From: Orbilia blumenaviensis
Taxonomy: Eukaryota; Ascomycota; Orbiliomycetes; Orbiliales; Orbiliaceae
Reading direction: 5' to 3'
Assembly: GCA_036872755.1 (NCBI GenBank)
Contig: JAVHNS010000016.1
Coordinates: forward strand, 930,001 to 994,000
DNA: 64,000 nt
Shown: positions 56,436 through 64,000 of the stretch, piece after piece
How positions within the stretch are numbered: the stretch's first letter is position 1
Layout: the number at the start of each line of letters is the position of its first letter
Position numbers and translations under genes: made by a program
The notes under the pieces: model-generated
Seen by the model: the letters and a program-made list of their open reading frames with translations, nothing else
Database searches by the model: none
Told to the model about the DNA's origin: nothing

Positions 56436-58319
56436 TCATGCAACAACGCCTTCAGTCTTAAGACTGTCGATTTCGTCGGATGTAAAACCCAACTCTCCCA
56501 GGATTTCATTCGTATCTTCTCCCAACGTTGGAGGAGCGGAGCGGATCGATACCTCGGAATCTGAGAACTTGAAGGGCGTATTCACGAGTTTGATCGGGCC
56601 ACAGGCTTCGTGGTGGACCTCCTTCACCATGCCGCGAGCGAGAACTTTAGACCATTAGTATCATTAAATTAACCCCAATGAACTTTATGAAGATAGTTGC
56701 TCACCGTGGTCGTGATGTAATGTATCATAGACATCATTAACAGCCGCGTAGGGCATTCCGCTGCCTTCAAATATTTCTAACCACTCCTATGCATGCCCAG
56801 ATTTTCTTATTAGGACTACATCTTCATAAACGGGGATAATGGGAAGTATATATACCTGTGTAGTTCGTCGCTTTGTCTCCTCTGCAATCATCGGAACCAG
56901 AATATACCGGTACTCGACTCTCTTATCGTTTGTCACGAATCTTTCGTCGGAAGCCCACTCGGGGTATCCAATCCTCTTGCATAGGACACCGAATAACCTA
57001 TCATTCCCACCCCCCAGCAGAATACTCCCATCGGATGTAGGAAAGGCCTCATAGGGTACAATACTAGGATGTGCAGTACCCCATCTACCACCATCCCGTT
57101 TCCCAGATACCAGGACCGAAGATGCAATGTTGGCTAATGTGGCAACCTGACAATCCGAAAGTGACATATCAATATGCTGGCCCTGAGAAGTCGAAGCGCG
57201 GGAAAACAGAGCGGCGAGGATGGCATTGGAGGTGTAGAGACCTGTTGTTAGGTCTGTGACTGCGACACCAACTTTGACGGGTGCGCCGTCTCGCTCACCG
57301 GTTATGTGCATGAGACCCATTTCCCTGTTTTCGATGGTAAATACTACTAATTCACTTCACCGTTTGACTTTTTTTGGTTTTTTTTTTTTTAAAAAAGAAA
57401 GTAACCTAGGAATAAATAAACTCACGCTTCGACCATAACGTCGTACCCAGCCCTATCACTGTAAGGCCCCGTCTGTCCGTATCCTGTGATGCTGGCATAT
57501 ATCAACCCTTTATTCTCGGCTTTCAGGGTTTCATAGTCAAGACCGTATTTGGCTAGAGTTCCAGGGAGATAATTTTCAACCAAGACATCGCTTGTTCTTG
57601 CCAGTGCTTTGACGATAGCTTGTCCCTCGGCTGCTTTAAAGTCTAGGGCGAGCGATCGTTTGTTTCTATCAGTGAATTAGCCATAGGCGACGATAAACCT
57701 GACATTGGTGTTCTTGAAAGGGAGGCAAACCTATTCACCTATTTTTTCATATTTTAGTATTAGATTGAAATTTGCTGAACATTATATTGTAGGATTGAGT
57801 GGTATGCTAACCGCAAGAAAATAAGCGCTTTCCCCAGGGCCAGACTTCCCGTCCTTGCGTGGTGCGTATGGCGGGCCCCAAGCTCGAGTATCGTCACCCC
57901 TAGTGACATGCTCGACTTTGATGACATCCGCTCTGTAAGTGTATATTATATCAGGATATACTGGATTATATCTATGAGTACCTAGGTACCCCTTTACTTA
58001 AAAATACATATGCTTACCCTAAATCTCCCAGTATTTGCGTGCAGTAAGGCTACATTGGAATAGTTAGCATTTAACGATGAATGTGTTGAAATTGTGGTAA
58101 ATTTTGGTGGACTTCGGGGGCACTCCATACCCCAGCGAGCACTCGGGTGAGGTCGAGGACCCGAACCCCAGCCAGAGGCGATGGCTTGGCTGGTACTGTA
58201 CTCTGAGACCTTGTGTACCGATGAACCCCGCCATGAGGGGAAGCTTGTAATTGTGTTCCTATTATTCCGCGGCGCCCGGTGCGTGAGGCAATGGTGGATA
58301 TGGAGTTTCTCGTGATCAT
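56436..58319 (-). CDS. Family III CoA-transferase, SUGCT-like, mitochondrial
   Basis: Eight exons: 58319-58131, 58049-58018, 57932-57812, 57738-57731, 57665-57426, 57324-56856, 56786-56705 and 56644-56436, giving 449 residues. It belongs to the CaiB/BaiF family. The closest relative I recognise is succinyl-CoA:glutarate CoA-transferase (SUGCT), which returns free glutarate to glutaryl-CoA in mitochondria. Matching blocks are [50 protein letters not shown] and [15 protein letters not shown]. The aspartate of [10 protein letters not shown] matches the family's acyl-carrying residue. The first 40 residues are basic and lack acidic residues, like a mitochondrial presequence. Exon 4 is only 8 nt (GTGAATAG) and is required to encode the conserved VNRNKRSL. 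The substrate pair is not proven. Confidence 0.9.
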
Positions 58320-58791
58320 GGTGGGAATTGAAAGATGCTACCTGCAATGCGCAAATGACTGGTCTTGGTGTCGTATATGGGTTCTAGTTCTAATTGCACT
58401 GGGTAGTTGATTATTTTATTTTATTTGGTACTAACTTTAACCTGGCTGGTGAGCTTTGGGGCTTAGTTTGGTAGCTCATAAGCTAGGGCAATGACATGCT
58501 GAAGCTTCATGCAAGCTCGGGCAGCAAGTGCGGGTAACTACGGCTGAATTTTGGAGCTACCCCGGATTCTGGGCCCGAGGGAGCTTTGCGGGTTTCGGAC
58601 GACTGGCGAGCTTGCTAAATGTTGCCAGGAGCCGGTAGTATACTAGCGTCGCAAGAAACCATCATGATGTTTGTCAAGTCTGCTAGTAGGTATATTGCAC
58701 ATAACAGTACTTGATCTCATCAAGTACTACTTAGAGTAAGATACTAGCTAGTTTTACGATGATCGATAAATTATTGGGGAGGAGGTTTGTG
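58320..58791. other. Tandem intergenic region
   Basis: Promoter of the CoA-transferase gene and 3' end of the RKM5-like gene, both on the minus strand. It is unusually rich in GAGCTT/AAGCTC-type words around 58440-58620. No gene is seen. Confidence 0.5.
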
Positions 58792-60027
58792 TTATTTCTT
58801 CAGGATGCCAACATGCACAACATATCCACCACCTTCCATGAGACCCTTTCCCCCGTCGCCACAGTCCTTGTAGAGCTTGTCCGGGAGGCGCCACACTTGA
58901 AATTTTGCGCAGAAAGCTTTCATGAAAGCTTCCAAGACATCAGGGGACCTCAGTTCCTGTGCAACCAGGACTAGTGTTACATTGTGATCGGTTCCGTCAG
59001 TTTCATCCCTGTTCAACCTGCTAAGGTCGGCCATGGTGTCTACCAGCGGCTCAACTAGACTTTCATTGTAAATGCAGTCGGCGGCAATAATCACGTCGAC
59101 TTGCTTTTCTTTGAGGTCTGGTATCGACGAAACCTCTGTTAACTGCCAATCTAAGGGTAGAACTGTAGCGTTTCCTGTGCTTGAAGATGGTAGAACTTCT
59201 GCGCCTCTTTTGGTTCGTTTGTTGGAGGACTTTCCCTTCGATTTTGAAGATTTTTCAACAGTCTCCTGGTAGTTCTCCGAGATGTTCTTTCGTAACAGCT
59301 TGAGGCAATACTCCTGATCCGTCGCATAATAGGCACCGACGAAAGGCGCAAAAGACACGGCAAGAACACCTGACGTTCCAGCCCCTAACTCGACTACCGT
59401 GTAACTTGGCCTCAAGATCCGCTGGGAGACAGTGTTACATGGATGAGTGAGCCAGCTGGCGAGTAAAGGCGTTACCTTCCAAAGGACAGCCCCTGTTGTG
59501 CCCGCCTCCCTGGTTGAGGTAAGCAGCGACGGGGACTGGTGGACGGTAAGATCCTTGGAGTTGATTGATACCGATACGGTGGATTCGGTACGACTGACAA
59601 AGCCTAGGTCCTAGAGCGCTAGCGGTTTAGTTGGTTTACACCAGATCTGAACATGTTTGCACCTTTTTATATAAGGAAAAAAAAAAAAAAAAAAAAACCT
59701 CTACCCTCGATCGAAGACATAGATAGGCCGCAGGTGCATGGATGCCCTATCGCTATGCGACACCAGGGTATGGGTTTATTTTTGGTGTTTTAGATTTTTC
59801 ACTTTTCTTTCTTTCTTTATTCTTACCCTGTTATCCGGTTTGTTCGAAAAAAGGAGGAAGCATTCTGGAATTAATTAGCAGTTAATTAAATCAAAAACAA
59901 AGTGTCAGATAGTACCAAACGGCGGTCTAAAGTACGGATGGCAGCTGCCTGTCTCAAACGGGCACTAACCTTCTTCAGGGTCGTGGACCTCGAGTTCTCC
60001 GTCAAGACTTGGGACTAGATCCGACAT
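58792..60027 (-). CDS. RKM5: Protein-lysine methyltransferase, Rkm5-like (METTL21 family)
   Basis: Exons 60027-59970 and 59603-58792 give 289 residues. It is a seven-beta-strand SAM methyltransferase: GTTGAVLWKVTPLLASWL (typical of the METTL21/Rkm5 group), SAM motif I VVELGAGTSGVLAV (about 88-101), DQEYCLKLLRKNI, LPLDWQLTE and the post motif DVIIAADCIYNESLVEPL. Yeast Rkm5 methylates ribosomal protein L1. A lysine-rich insert (EKSSKSKGKSSNKRTKR) lies between motifs I and II. The first exon codes MSDLVPSLDGELEVHDPEE, and the 366-nt intron contains an A21 tract. The exon 2 acceptor is placed at 59604 because the nearer upstream AG would break the frame. The N-terminal model is less sure than the catalytic part. 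A frame starting only at 59415 would lose the substrate-side motif. Confidence 0.85.
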
Positions 60028-61404
60028 GGGGAATAGTTTGCGTTGAAATGGGCTGCTAATGGCACAATGCAACAGGAGGCCAAGGAGGAGGGGACTGGCA
60101 GACTGATGTCAAAACTAAAGGAGGCGGCCGCCTGCTATGTCTAATGTACCGGCGTGCTACGTGCTAATGATGCTAATGATACCAGTCTAGTCTAGTTAGT
60201 AACGTATATGCGGGTAATGCAATCTTAGTATAGCCAATCCATTTTTTTTTTATCGTTTAGAGGGGGGGGGGGCAAAACCAGCATACATATGCGCCAGGTC
60301 AGGGGTGGAGTTAGACCTTACATATAATATAACGTACGTATGTAAGGACGGCAGCGGGGTGTCCGGATGGGATGTGAATGGATGGATGGACGGATGGCAT
60401 GGCCATGGCGTATGTATGTAGCATGGCATATGGGATTTTCAATCAGGTCTATTCCAACGTTATCCACCTGCTTAGAAGCGAAAATTAGGCGAGAGACAGA
60501 GACAGCTTCAGTGCACCGTACTGGCCGAAACAACCGCAGACTTTTCCGTTACCAGATAATTAGCTAATCTGGGAGGACACTAAAATAAAATACGATGGTT
60601 TGACCGTGAATAGTTTACTCGAACAGTTGAGCCTCGGTATTGACACATTTGGCCACCCCATTTTGGAGGGGTCTTCTATATGCCTAAGTAAGTAGCCTAG
60701 GGAGGAGTCCTATCAGATGCATGAAACTGCCCAGTCCTTTGCAAATTTGATTGAATAATTCCCGACACACGAACACAGGAAAGAATGCGAGCGAGCGAGC
60801 AAGCAAGTAAGTACCTACTTAGTAACTACCAAGGGCCGAGTGGTTCGGGATCAGGATCAGGTCCAGAGACGGAATAGTCGACGGCCGCGCCAGGCTTCTT
60901 TGACAAGCTTGCCCAGCTAGCAGCAACAGCTTTCTCTTGCAATGCCACTTTGTCCTCAAGATCAAAGCGGAAGGAATCAATCACGTTCACTACATGCTTC
61001 TTGGGAGCGGGGGTGGAGGGTATGTCAAATAACGAGGTGAAACCGTTCAGCCTCGGTTTGCCAATGCCGATGATGCAAATGCAGATGCAAAATTGGGAAT
61101 CCGTTATAGTACACAAGTGGTAACTGATATTAATATATTTTTAATGCTCATGGGCCGAACAGCATCATCGGAATTCCATGCACGGTGGGGAGTTCTTATA
61201 CGAGCCGGACCGCTACTGCTGCTGCCGTGACTGATCCTTTCGTGAATTCCTTTCTCTCTTTTCTTTTATTTCTTCCTTCTTGTTCTTCTCTATCGTCCAA
61301 GCCCGTCCTCTTAATCACGTTGGGACCCCTTCAAGATCCAGATCCATACCAATAATACCTATATACGTACATTCGCACATACACTCCCTTCCCCGTGCAT
61401 AGGG
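60028..61404. other. Intergenic region with one doubtful ORF
   Basis: Upstream of the RKM5-like gene. It includes a GATG-rich stretch at about 60375-60400, G9 near 60260 and AGCGAGCAAGCAAG repeats near 60790. Apart from the ORF at 60826-61113 nothing looks coding. Confidence 0.5.
60826..61113 (-). CDS. Doubtful short ORF, possible last exon
   Basis: An open frame of about 95 codons on the minus strand with no ATG. It reads FTSLFDIPSTPAPKKHVVNV and later KAVAASWASLSKKPG, ending PDPDPEPLGPW. Composition is protein-like rather than repeat-derived, and an acceptor-like AATATCAG lies just upstream (about 61130). No convincing first exon was found and no family is recognised. It may be the terminal exon of a small gene, a decayed fragment, or chance. 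The listed start is simply the upstream limit I consider. Confidence 0.2.
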   Translation of the reverse strand, partial: CTITDSQFCICICIIGIGKPRLNGFTSLFDIPSTPAPKKHVVNVIDSFRFDLEDKVALQEKAVAASWASLSKKPGAAVDYSVSGPDPDPEPLGPW

Positions 61405-63326
61405 TATAAATACAGACATACTTCTTGATCGAATTATCAGCTGAAAAGTCGCCTGACCCTCGACATCTCATTGGAACCAACGCCCAGGACAGGCCCAAGA
61501 AACGCCCAGGGTCGGTATCTCGATATAAACTGTCTCGCCAAGAAGCGTTCCCCAGCCCTTTGGCTCTTAGCTAAAGGCTATTTCCGCAGAACACAAGCCA
61601 ACGGGTATCTGTGGTATCGCGAACTGTGGACCAGAGCAGAGCCCGAAGCCAAAGGGAAAGAGAAAAAAAGAAACAGTTGACAGGTCCCAATATCAGCAGG
61701 TTTCGAGCCCAGACAAAGCGGGAGAGTGACCAGGTTGCTTGGCCCGCGATTCGAACTGAACCCAGCCAGCCATCCATCCCGCTTGTTCGTTCGTTCGTTC
61801 GTCCGTTGAATTCGTGTTCGTGCTTGGGGGACGAGGACGAAACTTAAGAACGAGGGTCTCTTTAAACAGCCATCGTAGCCCACCCTTTTTTTTTGGACTC
61901 TTGTTAAATTCCCGTCCTCTGTTAATCTTTCTTTCTTCCTTCTTCCTTTTCAGCCCCCTTTCGTTCCGTGCATCGTTCTCTTTTTGTAGAACCGTACCAG
62001 GAACAAAGAAGTTCTTTTAAAAACGGTGACATATACCGGTATTGATATCGATAATCGACCACCCCCCCCGCGTGTCCCCGCGAATAGATCTACTTTCAGG
62101 TGAGTGAAATTCAACCTAATCCAATCCTAATCCTTTGCCCTGTTGTCTTGTTTGTGCCAGTGCAAGTGCAATTGCATGCAAGTGCCAGTGCCAGTGCTAG
62201 TTGCAGGGCAGTGCACCCCAGTCATTTTGTTTGTCTATCTGTCTCCACCCGTCCATTAGTTACCCCGGATTGTTCAGGCGTGATGTGTGTGTGTGCGTAC
62301 ATATACGTACATACATGCTTGGGACATGCATAGGGTACAGAATGAGTACGTCGATATATCAAAGAGAGACCCAAAAACATCCCGCTTGCGAGCGGATGCC
62401 TGCTTATGTAAAGCCAACGAACTGTTGACCTGCTTCTTTCTGCGCCACGGGCACGTTTTCAGCAGCTGCGCATTCCTTGGAGTTTTTCTTTCTTTCTTTT
62501 CGATCCAGAACGAGGAGTCAGTCTGGAAGCTCCAGAATAAGGATAGGAATATTGCGAGCTTGATTGCTTGCTTGCTGTTCTCAGTTGTGCAGTTGTTCTC
62601 CCAACAAAACCCTCCATCCACCCTCCGCCCTCTTTCTCTCCACCCTCCTTCTCCTCCTGCTGCTGCTATTGCTAGGTACTGCTGCTAGTACTGCATTCCG
62701 CTTGTCTCAACCATATCTCGATCAATCACAAAAGGTCTGAGGGCTTAAAGGACAGGAATAGACCAAGACCCCCTCTGCTCTGCCCTTCCTCTTCTCCCTC
62801 GTTTCCTCCTCCCCTCATATACTCTCTTCTCCCTCCCTCCCTCCCTCCAGCCATCCATCCCTCTCTATATGACAGCAAAATAGTAATTCTTCGAAAAGAA
62901 GATACTCTTACAAATAGTAATTGTTATTGTTACTACTACTACTTGAGAAAGAGGTATATACCATACTCGCAGTCGACGTCATCCCCTTGTTTGTCCTGTT
63001 CTATTCGTCCCTTTTATAGCTCTCCGCCTGTTTCTGCTTGCGTGGATGTGCCTGCGGTCTGGAGCCTGTCCTGGTCTGGCCCTGTCCGTTCCCTCGTTTT
63101 CGCGTGTTCGACCAAACAGTGCTGTCATTAACTACCACCATTAACACCCTCATCTTATTATCGTCCGCCGTGTACCCGAAACACCTGCTAACTTGCCACC
63201 CCGAAGCTACCGAGGAAACCCCGTAGTCACTTATTCTCCCGTCTCCTCCTTCTCCTTCTCCTTCTCTCTCTACTCGAGCATCCTTTAGCATTCGTTTTCC
63301 GTATCTCTCAAATCACCACCGCCAAA
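61405..63326 (+). promoter_or_regulatory. Candidate promoter and long spliced leader of the acyl-CoA synthetase gene
   Basis: TATAAATA occurs at 61405-61412. A near-perfect donor CAG/GTGAGT lies at 62100, and an acceptor CTTTAG at 63283-63288 after a long pyrimidine tract. The mature leader would join 62099 to 63289, just 38 bases before the ATG at 63327. The intervening 1.2 kb is pyrimidine-rich and has no conserved frame. A 5' UTR intron is a plausible reading, but the site choice is not proven. Confidence 0.4.
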
Positions 63327-64000
63327 ATGAAGCCCGTACATTTATATCCGGTTATGTCGGCCAAGCCACCATTTTCCGTGGAGGTTCCTGGCGCCACAAA
63401 GGTCGACGGTGAAGGTATCCCGCGACGACATCCCGCCGCCAAAGATGGCATCTGGGAGCGCCCATCCGATGATGTCAATACCGTATGGGATATCGTCGTT
63501 CGCAGCGCCCAGAAGTACAGCAACATTCGTTGTGTTGGCTGGAGAAAGTTGATCCAGATGCATAAGGAGACTAAGATGATCAAGAAGGTTGTCGACGGTA
63601 AGGAGACTGAAGTTCCAAAGGAATGGTCTTATTTCGAGAAGTCGCCCTTCGAATTCATCACCTATGCCCAATACCACGACCTCTGCAAGGATCTCGCTAG
63701 CGGTTTGATTTCTCTCGGCCTGAAGAAAGGCGATAGGGTGCAGATTTACGCCGCTACAAGGTAAACTACCCACTCTATTTTAGTTTGAAGACAAAGGAAA
63801 GACGTGGCATACACGTCGAAGTTCAGAAAGGAAGCTAATATTTATTTTATTTTATTTTTTGGAATTATGTAGTGTGCAATGGTTGTCGAGTGCTCATGGT
63901 AAGTCCAGGAATGCTCTCCGCCTGTGCAACTCATGAGCTTGAAGCTAATACGTAATCTCTATAGCTGCCATGTCCCAGGGAATGGCTATTACAACCGCCT
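63327..64000 (+). CDS. Long-chain fatty acid--CoA ligase, 5' part (cut by window edge)
   Basis: Exons 63327-63760, 63873-63898 and 63965 to the window edge give the first 165 or so residues. It starts MKPVHLYPVMSAKPPFSVEV and continues through GDGIWERPSD-like sequence, RCVGWRKLIQMHKETKMIKK, SPFEFITYAQYHDLCKDLAS, LGLKKGDRVQIYAATSVQWL and AAMSQGMAITTA. This is the N-terminus of the Faa1/Faa4 type of ANL-superfamily enzyme, which activates C12-C18 fatty acids with ATP and CoA at the ER and lipid droplets. The AMP-binding signature lies beyond the edge. Exon 2 is only 26 nt. The ATG has a good context (GCCAAAATGA) and is preceded by a candidate leader intron. Confidence 0.92.

Noticed and set aside
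61741..61764. TTCGAA-containing segment resembling a tRNA T loop
   Set aside because: The flanking bases do not form a T stem and no acceptor or anticodon stem can be paired.
61471..62020. Short plus-strand frames before the acyl-CoA synthetase
   Set aside because: No motif, and they lie in the likely leader; possibly small upstream ORFs but not supportable as genes.
1..64000. Biosynthetic cluster, CRISPR array, prophage or transposon genes
   Set aside because: No polyketide/NRPS, terpene, integrase, transposase or reverse transcriptase motif and no spaced direct-repeat array was seen; the genes are mostly unrelated housekeeping genes.

Overview
This 64 kb window is nuclear DNA from a filamentous ascomycete (Pezizomycotina). 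The basis is multi-exon genes with short GT-AG introns and CTAAC-type branch points, a trifunctional FOL1 enzyme, a single-chain fused 3-isopropylmalate dehydratase, a Pth11-like receptor and an NDT80/VIB-1-type transcription factor. The class cannot be fixed from sequence alone; an early-diverging lineage such as Orbiliomycetes or Pezizomycetes is only a guess. I support 18 protein genes (one cut by the right edge), one doubtful small ORF and one intron-containing tRNA gene. I see no transposase, reverse transcriptase, CRISPR array or secondary-metabolite cluster.

Left part (1-19.3 kb): PHD-finger protein (+), Glo3-type ArfGAP (-), an 86-residue putative membrane protein (+), nitronate monooxygenase (-), FOL1 for folate synthesis (+), eIF3g (+), and a seven-helix Pth11-like protein (+). 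Middle (19.3-29 kb): about 9.7 kb with no convincing gene and many microsatellites and homopolymers. It ends in a long leader for an NDT80-domain regulator (29.1-32.0 kb). Then come LEU1 (34.1-36.8 kb), a disordered His/Arg-rich protein, a tiny acidic protein with four exons, SEH1 (-), a kinesin-6-like motor (+) and a type I membrane protein (-).

Right part (50-64 kb): cystathionine beta-lyase (+), tRNA-Pro(CGG) (-), the AN1 zinc-finger protein CUZ1 (+), a secreted 664-residue protein of unknown role (+), a mitochondrial SUGCT-like CoA-transferase (-) with an 8-nt microexon, an RKM5-like lysine methyltransferase (-), and the 5' part of a long-chain acyl-CoA synthetase (+).

Most genes are unrelated housekeeping functions (translation, vesicle traffic, nuclear pore, amino-acid and folate synthesis) and do not form a pathway cluster. 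All exon structures were built by hand from reading-frame continuity, splice sites and family motifs. Total coding lengths come out as multiples of three, but no transcript evidence was available. The points most worth a second look are the 8-nt microexon, the two long candidate leader introns, the acidic gene with all introns in phase 2, a CCG-N4-CGG site upstream of LEU1, and the unknown secreted protein.
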